A DNA stretch of 64,000 nucleotides from Oscillospiraceae bacterium (GCA_916988195.3 CAKASQ030000003.1:1-64000); one strand, 5' to 3'; shown: positions 17,773 to 26,440, counted from the stretch's first letter. Made by a program: numbers and translations. Notes: generated from the letters alone by a model not told the origin.

Positions 17773-19283
17773 AGTTTTCTCCCCCTGACTGCAGTTTCTA
17801 CAATTCTCTTTTTATCGAACTCGTCACGTTCAAAATGATCTACGCAGTCTCCATTTGCAAAAACATAAAGCCTGTCGCACACTGCAAACAACTCGTCCAG
17901 TTCTGACGAAACCATCATAATGCATAGATTTTTCTCCTGCGTTAATGTCCGCAGCTTTTGATAGACCTGATATTTGGCCCCGATGTCCATGCCTGTTGTC
18001 GGCTCATCAATAATCATCAATTTGATCCCCTTCAGCGCAACAGACCTTCCTATGATAATCTTCTGCATGTTTCCGCCGCTGAGAGAAATGATTGGCTGAG
18101 AAACGTTTCTGTATTTCACGCTGTTGTCAGAAAGAACCTGCTCTGCAAAGGCATTGCTCTTCTTCCTGTCAATGATTTTCAAGAATCGGTTCGACAGTAA
18201 TTCATCCAAAAAGAGATTGCAGATATTGTCTGTTAGAGAAAGCCCACGGAATAAGCCCTCCATTCGCTTTTCTGGCGTTAAGATCATGCCTTCCTGGATC
18301 ATCTGCCGCGGCTTCGGCTTGGTGATTTCTTTACCGTTGAAAATATAATGAATATTTTTAGAATATCGAAGGCCGAACAAGCATTGCATGCATTCCGTTC
18401 GTCCAGCTCCAACGAGGCCATAAAATCCAACGACTTCGCCCGGGTATGCTTTAACTGAAATATTATGTACTTTTCCTCCGTAATGAATTTCTTCCACCTC
18501 AAGCAGCGGCTGCTTGTCCTTGGTCGGTGTTTGTGAAATTATTAACGGCTTAATTTTATCCTGACGCAGCATCGCATCGATACACATTTCCTGCGTCAAC
18601 TCGTTCGACGGAGCAAACAGAACATTTTGTCCATCTGTGAAAACAGCAATCTTATCGGCAATTTCATAGACTTCTTCGAATTTATGAGAAATGAAAATAA
18701 TAGCGATTTCTCGTTCTGATTTAATACGCTGAATGAATTGCAAAAACGGTTCAATTTCTCCTTGTCCGAGTGATGCCGTCGGCTCATCCAGAATCAGAAT
18801 TTTGGGGTTGGTGCGTAAGGCGCGCATGATTTCAATAAGCTGTTGTTCCCCTGCGCCCATCTGCTCAACCGGCGTATTCAGGTCAACGCTCAGCCCAAGG
18901 TCGTGCTTGATTTGCTCTGCCAACGAGTTTAGTCCTTTTCCGTCAATCAGTCCACTGCGGCACGGCTCATGTCCCAGACAAATGTTCTGAGCGCCTGTCA
19001 ACATACCCACAAGATTTCTCTCCTGATAGACCATACTAATTCCACGCGATATAGAATCAGCCGGTGTCTGAAACCGGACTTCTTCTCCTTCTACAGCAAT
19101 GCTTCCCTTGTCCGGATGATAAATACCAGTCAGCATTTTGCAAAACGTGCTCTTGCCCGCGCCGTTTTCTCCTACAATCGCCAGGATTTCATGCTTATCC
19201 AGTGATAAAGATATGTCTTTATTTGCAGCAACATCGCCGAAGTATTTCGTTAATCCTTTCACTTCCAAAACAGCTTGTTTCAT
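17769..19283 (-). CDS. ABC transporter ATPase, tandem (RbsA-like)
   Basis: A 504-residue protein with two ABC domains. N-terminal half: Walker A GENGAGKST, signature-like MGAGEQQLIEIM, Walker B ILILDEPTASLG. C-terminal half: degenerate Walker A GLVGAGRTE, signature LSGGNMQKIIIGR, Walker B LMIIDEPTTG. This asymmetry is normal for sugar and nucleoside importers. ATG 19283 has GGGAG seven bases upstream. It powers the two permeases that follow. Confidence 0.9.
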   Translation of the reverse strand: MKQAVLEVKGLTKYFGDVAANKDISLSLDKHEILAIVGENGAGKSTFCKMLTGIYHPDKGSIAVEGEEVRFQTPADSISRGISMVYQERNLVGMLTGAQNICLGHEPCRSGLIDGKGLNSLAEQIKHDLGLSVDLNTPVEQMGAGEQQLIEIMRALRTNPKILILDEPTASLGQGEIEPFLQFIQRIKSEREIAIIFISHKFEEVYEIADKIAVFTDGQNVLFAPSNELTQEMCIDAMLRQDKIKPLIISQTPTKDKQPLLEVEEIHYGGKVHNISVKAYPGEVVGFYGLVGAGRTECMQCLFGLRYSKNIHYIFNGKEITKPKPRQMIQEGMILTPEKRMEGLFRGLSLTDNICNLFLDELLSNRFLKIIDRKKSNAFAEQVLSDNSVKYRNVSQPIISLSGGNMQKIIIGRSVALKGIKLMIIDEPTTGMDIGAKYQVYQKLRTLTQEKNLCIMMVSSELDELFAVCDRLYVFANGDCVDHFERDEFDKKRIVETAVRGRKL

Positions 19284-19311
19284 AATCATTCTCCCATATC
19301 AAGCTTGCAAA

Positions 19312-19346
19312 GGGGCTACCTCAAAGTTCCTTCTTGAGGTAGCCCC
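19312..19346 (-). terminator. Strong hairpin between binding-protein and ATPase genes
   Basis: A perfect 13-bp stem (GGGGCTACCTCAA / TTGAGGTAGCCCC) with a 9-base loop, seven bases after the binding-protein stop. There is no long T-run, so it more likely protects the upstream mRNA or partly stops transcription, raising binding-protein dose over the membrane parts. Confidence 0.75.
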
Positions 19347-19352
19347 GAGTTG

Positions 19353-20597
19353 TTAACCTTCGTAAGCTTCAACCATGTAAATTCCAGGACCATCCGTCCA
19401 GTCCCACCATGCCGCTTCACCTGTAACGGAGGCATCATAGTAGTCAAATGCGCAATGAATCGATGTACCAATTGCCGGGACATTGTCTTTTGTCACAATG
19501 CTTCCCTCTGTGTAAATCGCATTTCCTGCCTTATCAAGAAGGCATCCCGGATCCCCCGGATTCATGCCTTCAATTTGAATCTGGCGAACAAGCTCCGACA
19601 TTTGATGTGCAAACAGCTCCATCGGTTGTGCATAGCTATACTTAAGCGGAGAGTCATCGCGGATATACGCCCAGCTCTGTTTGCCGCCATCAATACCGAT
19701 CACAAAGCATTTTTCACCGTTCGGGTCACCATTTGCCTTGATAACTTCTGCAGCGCCCATTGCGCCGTTGTCGCCATAAGAGAAAATGCAGTTAATCTCA
19801 TCACCATATTTTTGCAGCCACGTGCGAGCCATTTCCTGACCTGCCATCATGGAACTTCCAAGAGACGTCAGCAGCGCAGATACGTCATCTGTAACAACAA
19901 GCTTCATGTTGGGGCGGAACTCGCCTTCCAGATAGCCAATAACAGGGAACATACGCTCACTCGATGCGAGCTGGCTGTCGCAGCGAATCGCAGCAATGTC
20001 AAGATCCCAGTTGTAGTCAATGCCCACACGATACAGCAACTGCATTGTTGCAACAGAGCCTGGAATGCCAATATCCGTGATAATGCCCTGGTCAATTGAT
20101 CCAATAATGCTGTAAACGCCAATTTCCATCTCTCTTGCCGTCTTGTAGAGGTCTACGTGCGTTTCCACCGACATCGGGTTAATTAGAACGATTGCATGGA
20201 CGTTTTGGTTGATCAGGCTCATAAACGCATCGTTGTAGTTCGCCTCTGTTTCATAATAGACAGGCACGTAGTCCCAACCACGATGTGCGCACTCGATCTG
20301 AAGCTGGTGATCAATTCTCTTGATTGATTCCGCAGAAACATCTTTTGTGATGGCTCCCATACGGAACGTTTCGCCTTCCGCAAGGGTTTTGGGTCTGACA
20401 AAGGCATCAAACGAATCCGAACTAACTTTTGTAGCCTCAGTTGCTTCGGTTGCCTCAGTTGCTTCCGTTTCACGCTCTTCGGCTGAAGTCACCGGACTGC
20501 CTTGGCTGTCATCGCTTGCCGCTTCTTTTCCAGCACAGCCCATCAGCGATACCAGAAGCATTACGGCTACCATCAAACACGCAATTGTTCTTTTCAT
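19353..20597 (-). CDS. ABC transporter substrate-binding lipoprotein (sugar type)
   Basis: A 414-residue lipoprotein with signal peptide and lipobox (VMLLVSLMGCAGKE, Cys21), then a low-complexity linker rich in Glu/Ala/Thr with an ATEATEATEAT repeat. The rest is a periplasmic-binding-protein type 1 fold (FRMGAITKDVSAESI; ALVLI-like INPMSVETHVDL; CIFSYGDNGAMGAAEVIKANG; CFVIGIDGGKQSW). The fold is of the ribose/AI-2 class, but the ligand is not evident. GGAGGAAAAA precedes the ATG. It is followed by a strong hairpin and the ATPase gene. Confidence 0.88.
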   Translation of the reverse strand: MKRTIACLMVAVMLLVSLMGCAGKEAASDDSQGSPVTSAEERETEATEATEATEATKVSSDSFDAFVRPKTLAEGETFRMGAITKDVSAESIKRIDHQLQIECAHRGWDYVPVYYETEANYNDAFMSLINQNVHAIVLINPMSVETHVDLYKTAREMEIGVYSIIGSIDQGIITDIGIPGSVATMQLLYRVGIDYNWDLDIAAIRCDSQLASSERMFPVIGYLEGEFRPNMKLVVTDDVSALLTSLGSSMMAGQEMARTWLQKYGDEINCIFSYGDNGAMGAAEVIKANGDPNGEKCFVIGIDGGKQSWAYIRDDSPLKYSYAQPMELFAHQMSELVRQIQIEGMNPGDPGCLLDKAGNAIYTEGSIVTKDNVPAIGTSIHCAFDYYDASVTGEAAWWDWTDGPGIYMVEAYEG

Positions 20598-20676
20598 TTT
20601 TTCCTCCTGTTTTTTCTGCTTTAAGCAGTTATTGACTGTATTATCATTTGCGAAGATTTTCGCATCTCAGTTCCAC

Positions 20677-21828
20677 TCACTCCAGGAGCGCCGGAAAATA
20701 AATGCGCGGAACCCGTGCGGAAATTGCACATGTTACATCGCCCGGAGCTGTCTGATTCACACCGCCAAGTTCCATCGCGCTGACTTCATTTTCCCCGTCC
20801 ACGCCAAGTAGAATTGCGTAATCGCCTTCTTTTACGTCTGGCACATTGCTGATATCTGCCATAAAGTAGTCCATGCATATTTTCCCGATAACCGGAGCGT
20901 AAACGCCGTTCAAAAGAACTCTCGAACGATTCGAGTAATTCTGTTTGTAGCCGTCTGCATATCCTGCTGCTATAACGGCAATCTTTATCGCTTTTTCAGT
21001 GCGATACATGCGATCATAACTGACGCTCTCTCCCTGCGGTACATCATGGATTTGTAAAACGCGCGCACGCCAGCAAATTGCCGGCAGAAGTCCGAGCCGT
21101 TTGCGATATTCGTCGGAAATACATTGACCCAAAACAGTCATGCCAGTCCGTACCATATCCAGTTCCATTTCCGGATGTGTAAGAAACGCGGAAGTGCTGC
21201 AGCAATGGCGCAGTCCCAGCGAAAACCCAAGATGTTCCATGCGTTCGCAAAAGCTTACAAATGTAGAATATTGCGTTTGCGTAAAAGCTTGGTCATCCAA
21301 ATTCTCAGATCCGGCGCAAGCAAAATGCGTATACACCCCTTCGATCTTTAATGAAGGCATTTTAAAAATACGCCCTGCTTCTTCGCAAGCATTCTCTACA
21401 GAGAATGTCCGGCAGCGAATGCCGGTTCGGTTCAGGCCTGTATCGACCTTCACATGGCACAAGACCGACTGACCACTTCGCTCACATTCCCGCTGTATCT
21501 GTTCTGCATAAGAAACAGAGCTTATTGTCAGTGTAAATTCATTTTGACAAACCGTATTTATCTCGTTCGGATCGACGGGACCAAGGAGCAATACTGGCGT
21601 CCGGAGACCTGTGCGCCGAATCATCAGCGCCTCTTGTAACGTTGCCACTGCAAACATATCCGCATTCCTACATGCAATCGCACATTGCTCGATGCCATGT
21701 CCATACGCATTTGCCTTCAGAACAACCATCAGTTTGCATCCTTTTTTGATTGTTGCCCGTACTAATTCAAGATTGTTTCTAATGTGATTCAAATTGACCT
21801 GTGCATAATTTCGATAGTATTCGCCCAT
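20677..21828 (-). CDS. alr: Alanine racemase family enzyme, PLP-dependent
   Basis: A fold-type III racemase of about 383 residues. The PLP Lys lies in LMVVLKANAYGHG, the second catalytic Tyr in GESVSYDRMY, and typical GLNRTGIR, AAGYADGY and GKICMDYFM motifs are present. The start is uncertain: the ATG at 21828 gives a normal N-terminus (EYYRNYAQVNLNHIRNN) and has GGGG nine bases upstream, while the ATGs at 21843 and 21846 have none. Because it heads a transporter-amidohydrolase operon and faces a DauR-like regulator, it is probably catabolic and may racemise another amino acid. Confidence 0.85.
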   Translation of the reverse strand: MGEYYRNYAQVNLNHIRNNLELVRATIKKGCKLMVVLKANAYGHGIEQCAIACRNADMFAVATLQEALMIRRTGLRTPVLLLGPVDPNEINTVCQNEFTLTISSVSYAEQIQRECERSGQSVLCHVKVDTGLNRTGIRCRTFSVENACEEAGRIFKMPSLKIEGVYTHFACAGSENLDDQAFTQTQYSTFVSFCERMEHLGFSLGLRHCCSTSAFLTHPEMELDMVRTGMTVLGQCISDEYRKRLGLLPAICWRARVLQIHDVPQGESVSYDRMYRTEKAIKIAVIAAGYADGYKQNYSNRSRVLLNGVYAPVIGKICMDYFMADISNVPDVKEGDYAILLGVDGENEVSAMELGGVNQTAPGDVTCAISARVPRIYFPALLE

Positions 21829-22025
21829 GTATTCAAGCCCCATCATCTTACATTGTGTTTGATTTCTTTGTTGTTTTCAGAATTTTTTATGTTCATATCA
21901 TACAACGCTTTCTTTTCCTTGTCAATATTATTTTCATAATTTTCGCTAAAATTCTTACTTTATTTTTGTTCTACGACATGCTATTATAATAGTAACTACA
22001 TATATTGACATTGGAGGATTATGAC

Positions 22026-22697
22026 GTGGGAGACTTTGCAATGAATTATTGCTCTATGCAGCCTTGGATTCATCAGATTTTGGACCTGTTGGAAGCGCAT
22101 TTCGGATCTAGCGTTGAATTTGTAGTTCATGATCTAACATTGAATTATGAGCATACCATTGTCGATATTCGAAACGGAGAAATTACAGGAAGGCAGATTG
22201 GCGATACTGGAGATATTCTTGGTCTGCAGGTCCTCCGTGGAACAGAAAATAATTCTGATGATAATTTTTATCAGAATATCTCTTTCACAAAGGATGGACG
22301 GACTGTTCGTTCCTCCACGCTATTTTTGCGCGATACGCAAGGAACACCTACTGTTTGCATTGCCATTAATGAAGATATTACAAAATATACCGAATTCGAG
22401 CATGTGCTACAAAGCAAAATGCAAATTCCTTCTGACGCTTCAACAAACGCAAGCCTCGGTAAGGGGAACGTAAATGACATGCTGGATTATTTGATCAGCC
22501 AAGCACAACTCTCGATTGGAAAGAACACTGCTCTGATGACGAAGGAAGATAAAATTGCATATATCCATTTTCTTGACGAGCATGGCGCTTTTTTAATTAC
22601 AAAATCCGGTCAGCGCATCTGTGAAGCACTCAGTATTTCAAAATACACGTTATATAATTATCTTGAAATTTCAAGAGAAGTTGCTAAAAAAAATTGA
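22026..22697 (+). CDS. YheO/DauR-like transcriptional regulator (PAS + HTH)
   Basis: A 223-residue regulator: N-terminal YheO-like PAS domain (LEAHFGSSVEFVVHDL ... DIRNGEITGRQIGD ... RSSTLFLRDTQGTPTVCIAIN) and a C-terminal DauR-type helix-turn-helix (ITKSGQRICEALSISKYTLY). The relative DauR represses D-arginine catabolism. GTG 22026 is chosen because GGAGG lies eight bases upstream; ATG 22041 is in the same frame. It is divergent from alr across an AT-rich gap with TATAAT at 21985-21990. It probably senses a (D-)amino-acid-like ligand and controls the minus-strand operon. Confidence 0.83.
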   Translation: MGDFAMNYCSMQPWIHQILDLLEAHFGSSVEFVVHDLTLNYEHTIVDIRNGEITGRQIGDTGDILGLQVLRGTENNSDDNFYQNISFTKDGRTVRSSTLFLRDTQGTPTVCIAINEDITKYTEFEHVLQSKMQIPSDASTNASLGKGNVNDMLDYLISQAQLSIGKNTALMTKEDKIAYIHFLDEHGAFLITKSGQRICEALSISKYTLYNYLEISREVAKKN

Positions 22698-22884
22698 TCG
22701 TATCAGTACACGGGTTGCCAAAATACAGCCGCACCCCCTGACCCAGATTGTGACCCAAGTGCGCGCGAAAGCGTGTGGACGCGGTGGGCAAATTGCTGTG
22801 AAATTCCGCACTTTTCGCTGACTGAACGGACGGATTTAACGTGAAAACGCCTAATATCACAAGCCGATCGCAGCTGGCAGTCAT

Positions 22885-22918
22885 GAGGTCAGCGGTTCGA
22901 TCCCGCTTATCCCCACCA
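22885..22918 (+). other. tRNA 3'-end remnant, probable attachment site of an excised or decayed ICE
   Basis: The stretch GAGGTC followed by AGCGGTTCGATCCCGCT is a perfect variable-loop plus T-arm, and TTATCCCCACCA matches an acceptor 3' strand with CCA. Nothing upstream can complete a tRNA: the bases before do not form an anticodon arm. It is directly followed by a terminator, as a tRNA gene would be. Integrases that target tRNA 3' ends leave such copies. The bases 22698-22884 before it show no gene I recognise. Confidence 0.6.
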
Positions 22919-22954
22919 AAAAAGGCTTGTTTTCAAATGAAAACAAGCCTTTTT
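22919..22954. terminator. Intrinsic terminator, bidirectional
   Basis: A perfect stem AAAAAGGCTTGTTTTC / GAAAACAAGCCTTTTT with an AAAT loop, with T-runs available on both strands. It lies next to the tRNA 3' remnant. Confidence 0.88.
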
Positions 22955-23141
22955 CATAACCTTTTTGATGTTTTTGACATATCGCCGTTATTTTGCGCCC
23001 CCAGCGGTTGTACCCACTTCAGCCATACCCCCGCAAAAATTGAATAAAAAGTTCGTAAAGAGCTGCTAAATTGGACATTTATGCGAAAACGTGAATGTCC
23101 ATTTTTTTATTTCCAAAATTCCGCATATCGAGGTGATTTTC

Positions 23142-23279
23142 ATGCAAACACAAGTCAATTTCTCCTACTTTTACGGTGAAGAATCCGAACAGTTCAGCTA
23201 CTTCCGGATTCCGAGATTGTTGGTGCGCAGCAAGAAATTCAAGACGCTCTCCACCGACGCGAAGCTGCTTTACGGCCTG
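23142..23279 (+). pseudogene. ICE/plasmid replication initiator RepA, N-terminal fragment
   Basis: ATG 23142, preceded by GAGGTGA, begins MQTQVNFSYFYGEESEQFSY, then FRIPRLLVRSKKFKTLSTDA and KLLYGL. This is the conserved start of RepA_N-type initiators in Tn1549-like elements. Homology stops at 23279, where the sequence becomes the 3' end of an oppositely oriented MerR gene. Only 46 of several hundred residues remain. Confidence 0.78.
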
Positions 23280-23560
23280 ATACCCCCTAAGGTTTTGTTT
23301 CGCTTTTCTTCCATCATCCGCAGCCGTTTTTTGGTGCTGTCCGGCTGCTCCAGAAGCAGGCGCATATAGGTTTCTGCTTCTTCGGTGGTAAAGCCAATGT
23401 CGTGCAGCGTCAGAATGATACTGAGCCACTCCAAATCTTCGTCATCGTATTGCCATACACCCATCACTTTTTTGACTGCGTCGCACAGTCCCCAGCTCTT
23501 ATACTCCTGCAAGATGGAAACCGGGATATTGTAGTGCTCGCTTGCTTCCTGCTGCGTCAT
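23270..23560 (-). CDS. MerR-family regulator, C-terminus probably cut
   Basis: A 96-residue protein with a MerR-type winged helix (MTQQEASEHYNIPVSILQEY ... WQYDDEDLEWLSIILTLHDIG) followed by part of the dimerisation helix (EEAETYMRLLLEQPDSTKK). The last few residues (GGIRP) are encoded by the repA remnant, so the original end was lost at the join near 23280. ATG 23560 has GGGAG eight bases upstream. Without its effector domain it may still bind the inverted repeat ahead of it. Target genes are unknown. Confidence 0.65.
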   Translation of the reverse strand: MTQQEASEHYNIPVSILQEYKSWGLCDAVKKVMGVWQYDDEDLEWLSIILTLHDIGFTTEEAETYMRLLLEQPDSTKKRLRMMEEKRNKTLGGIRP

Positions 23561-23585
23561 CCGATCAACTCCCGAACATAAAAAG

Positions 23586-23612
23586 TACAGGCACCCTCTC
23601 TGGATGCCTGTA
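23586..23612 (-). promoter_or_regulatory. Inverted repeat, candidate MerR operator
   Basis: TACAGGCACCC-TCTCT-GGATGCCTGTA, a near-perfect 11-bp inverted repeat 26 bases upstream of the MerR start. Spacing and position suit autoregulation by the MerR protein; this is inferred from layout only. Confidence 0.45.
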
Positions 23613-23667
23613 TTGTATAACGCTTTTTCTGCTATGTCGAATACCCATTTTGAGAAAACATAAATGC

Positions 23668-24534
23668 TTAAATCGCATTTTTGAGAAAGTCGAGAAATTG
23701 ATCCGCCGCCGGTGAGCAGGTCTGATCCTTCTTCCACGCCAACACCGTTCCGGTTTCCAGCTTTGGAGAAAGCGGCACAAATTCCAGCGCATCAGAGAGA
23801 TTTCCAAAATCATAGCACAGCGCCGCGCCCACACCGTTTTTTACCATGTTGGCCGCGTTCAAAATCAGGTTAAATGTGGCTGCAACTTCGATTTTGTCGT
23901 ATGTATCGCCGAACCACCCCGCAAGCTCGTTGCGGACGCTTTCGCGGCTGCTAAGAAGAAGCGGAACACCCAACAAATCGTTCGGCGTGACCGTGCTTTT
24001 CTGTGCCAGCGGATGCTCCTTTGGCAGCAGTACGCCCCAACGGTCCTTTTGCGGCGTTCGCAGAAAAGCATATCGGCCAATGTCCACCGGCTCGGTCAGA
24101 AGCCCCATGTCCAGCAGCCCCTTTTCAATGCGCTCCTTCACATCGTCGGCGTTGGCACTGTAAATACGGAACTGCACTTGACGGTGCAGCCTGCGGAACG
24201 CACGAATGTGTTCCGAGAGAAAGGTCATGCCCACGGATTCGCCACAGCCGATAGCGATCTCACCCGTCAGTTCCGTATCGAGGTGCTGCAGCTCCCGTTC
24301 GGCCTTGTCCGCCAACTCCACGATCTCCTGCGCCCGACGGCGCAGCAGCATCCCGTCATCCGTCAGGACAACACGGTACTGACTGCGGCGAAAGAGCTTG
24401 ACGCCGAGTTCCTCCTCCAGCTGCATGAGCTGGCGGGAAAGGGTCGGCTGCGTCACATGCAGGAGCGCCGCCGCTTTTGTGATATTTTCCTCCCGCGCCA
24501 CCGCGAGAAAATAGCGTAAGACGCGCAGTTCCAT
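23668..24534 (-). CDS. LysR-family transcriptional regulator
   Basis: A 288-residue LysR protein: N-terminal winged helix (MELRVLRYFLAVAREENITK, then AALLHVTQPTLSRQLMQLEE) and a substrate-binding domain (GEIAIGCGESVGMTFLSEHI, LLPKEHPLAQKS, GVGAALCYDF). No divergent partner gene is adjacent, so its target cannot be named. It shares the minus strand with the repair genes upstream, 93 bases away. Confidence 0.9.
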   Translation of the reverse strand: MELRVLRYFLAVAREENITKAAALLHVTQPTLSRQLMQLEEELGVKLFRRSQYRVVLTDDGMLLRRRAQEIVELADKAERELQHLDTELTGEIAIGCGESVGMTFLSEHIRAFRRLHRQVQFRIYSANADDVKERIEKGLLDMGLLTEPVDIGRYAFLRTPQKDRWGVLLPKEHPLAQKSTVTPNDLLGVPLLLSSRESVRNELAGWFGDTYDKIEVAATFNLILNAANMVKNGVGAALCYDFGNLSDALEFVPLSPKLETGTVLAWKKDQTCSPAADQFLDFLKNAI

Positions 24535-24627
24535 ACGATCACCTCGGGAAAATCATAGCGCAAGGCAGGCATTTTTACAAGGCAAATATGCTCCATCCGT
24601 TTTTTGTAGCCTCATCGGAAGATTTCA

Positions 24628-25161
24628 TTATCGCGCCGTGCCTTTCTTCGGCACAAAAAAACCGCGCATATCGGCATGCTCCAGCTCCAGAAGCTTCACC
24701 TTTTTGTCAATGCCCCCGGCGTAGCCCGTGAGACTCCCGTTCGTACCGACGACCCGGTGACAGGGAATGATGATGGAAATTTCGTTATGCCCCACCGCGC
24801 CGCCGACCGCCTGCGCGGACATTCGGGGAAGCTTCTGTTTTTCTGCGAGTTTGCACGCGATCTCGCCGTAGGTTGTGGTCTTTCCGTAGGGAACCTGTAG
24901 CAGGAGCTCCCACACCAACTGCCGGAACGCAGAGCCAACGGGGTGCAGCGGCGGCAGAAAGTCCGGCTCCTTTCCGGTAAAATAAATGTCCAGCCAGCGC
25001 TTCGCCTCAAGCAGAACCGGCAGCTCCCGTTCCTCCCGCTCCGAAGACAGTCCGCGCGCAAAATATTTCTGCCCATCGAACCACAAGCCGGTCAGTCCGA
25101 TCTCGTCCGCCGCCAGCAGGATACCGCCAAGCGGCGAATCGTAATGCTGTATAAATGTCAC
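24628..25161 (-). CDS. ogt: Methylated-DNA--protein-cysteine methyltransferase
   Basis: A 177-residue suicide enzyme that removes O6-alkyl groups from guanine. The acceptor Cys lies in IIIPCHRVVGTNGSLTGYAGG, after the helix-turn-helix segment (QVPYGKTTTYGEIACKLA) and the Asn-hinge region. GTG 25161 is preferred: GGAGG lies eight bases upstream, and the N-terminus MTFIQHYDSPLGGILLA fits the family. It starts four bases after the glycosylase gene, so the two alkylation-repair enzymes form an operon. Confidence 0.9.
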   Translation of the reverse strand: MTFIQHYDSPLGGILLAADEIGLTGLWFDGQKYFARGLSSEREERELPVLLEAKRWLDIYFTGKEPDFLPPLHPVGSAFRQLVWELLLQVPYGKTTTYGEIACKLAEKQKLPRMSAQAVGGAVGHNEISIIIPCHRVVGTNGSLTGYAGGIDKKVKLLELEHADMRGFFVPKKGTAR

Positions 25162-25165
25162 GCTA

Positions 25166-25807
25166 TCATCCTCCGTTTTTCGGTTTGTAATCCTGCATTT
25201 CCGGGATCGCACCGCCGGCCACGGCCCAGAGATACAGGCTTGCCACGCTTCCATACGGGCTGAACCGTCTGCGATATCTTTCGAACCGTTCACGGTCAAT
25301 TTCCCGGTGGTGATAGACCATACGAAGCCCGCGCCGGATGGCAAGATCGTCGTAGCTGAAGATATCCGGGCGCTGCAAGCAAAAGAGCAGGATCATCTCT
25401 GCCGTCCAGACGCCGATTCCTTTGAGGCTGCTGAGCGCCCGGATCGCGTCTTCATCGTTCATGCACTCCACAGCGTTCAGATCAAATGCGCCTGTGTGGA
25501 CCTTTTCGGCAAAATCCGTGATATATTCTGCCTTACGGAACGTCATACCGAGCGCCTGCAATTGGGGCACGCCCGCCTTCAGAATGGTTTCGGCATGGAC
25601 TTCACCCAGCGTATCTTGTATTCGCTGCCAAATGGTCGCCTGCGCTTTCGTGGATATCTGCTGGCCAATGATGTGGTGAACGACGGATGAAAAAAGGTTC
25701 GGGTCTACTGCGCGGTCGATCTGCCCGATGCGGTCTATGACAGCGCCAAGCCGCTTGTCTTTCTGCCGCAAATAGGAAAGCTCTCGTTCTCCGTATGCAA
25801 AATACAC
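25166..25807 (-). CDS. DNA-3-methyladenine glycosylase II-like (HhH-GPD)
   Basis: A 213-residue AlkA-type glycosylase that removes alkylated bases. It has VVHHIIGQQISTKAQ, the helix-hairpin-helix ALSSLKGIGVWTAEMILL, and the catalytic Asp in DIFSYDDLAIRRGL. The GTG at 25807 has AGGAGG nine bases away, while a GTG at 25816 touches that site, so the shorter form is chosen. It is coupled to ogt. The gap 25817-26037 above it holds nothing recognisable. Confidence 0.87.
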   Translation of the reverse strand: MYFAYGERELSYLRQKDKRLGAVIDRIGQIDRAVDPNLFSSVVHHIIGQQISTKAQATIWQRIQDTLGEVHAETILKAGVPQLQALGMTFRKAEYITDFAEKVHTGAFDLNAVECMNDEDAIRALSSLKGIGVWTAEMILLFCLQRPDIFSYDDLAIRRGLRMVYHHREIDRERFERYRRRFSPYGSVASLYLWAVAGGAIPEMQDYKPKNGG

Positions 25808-26037
25808 GTTTCTCACCCTCCTGCATCCCGTTCAAATTGTGATATTATTATGCTGCATATTCTCGTGCGAGATCACGCCGAGGCAAAAATGCGTGCATCA
25901 CCCCACCGCCAGCCGCACAAAATGCCACGCATATCCTTTCCCGGCAGCATCGATTGGATGCCAAAGGGGAAACGCAAAACTAATTATACACCCCGCCCGG
26001 TTTCTGCACAAGCACCTTGCGGAAAAACGCCGCCGTG

Positions 26038-26440
26038 CTACGTGCCCTTCCGTTTCCCGACAAGGCGGTTGCATACGAGAAGCGCTGTGGTTGTAATCAA
26101 CACACACAAAACGGCCATCGCGCAGCCGCTCGACACGCTCCCCTGCTCAAACTCGCGGTTAATATACGTTGAAACGACCAAGGTATTCGGCGGTGCGATG
26201 AAGCTTGCCGTCACGAGCTCGCGGAAGGCGATGATGAAGATCATCATCCACCCGGCAAAAATGCCGCGCGAGATCATCGGAAGCGTAACGCGCCGGAACA
26301 CATACGAAGGCGTACCGCCGAAGACCCGTCCCGCCTGCAAGAGGCTGTCGTTGATCTGGGTAAAGGCGGAGGTCACATACTGCACCGTGTAGGGAAGATA
26401 CAGAACCACGTAGGCCAGCACCATGATCCAGATCGTGTTA
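26038..26440 (-). pseudogene. Iron-type ABC transporter permease, C-terminal fragment
   Basis: About 130 residues of an AfuB/FbpB-like permease: LAYVVLYLPYTVQYVTSAF, the EAA-type loop (AGRVFGGTPSYVFRRVTLP), and SFIAPPNTLVVSTYI. The N-terminal two thirds are missing. At about 26440 the sequence changes to an AT-rich foreign segment. The partner ATPase is cut at the other edge of the same segment (27002-27403), so one event destroyed both genes. Confidence 0.8.

Noticed and set aside
22021-22044. Seven-codon mini-frame (MTWETLQ) overlapping the DauR-like gene
   Set aside because: GGAGG is only three bases from this ATG but eight from the GTG at 22026, so the site serves the regulator itself.
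22698-22918. Complete tRNA gene ending at 22918
   Set aside because: The T-arm and acceptor 3' strand are good, but no matching acceptor 5' strand, D-arm or anticodon arm is found upstream.
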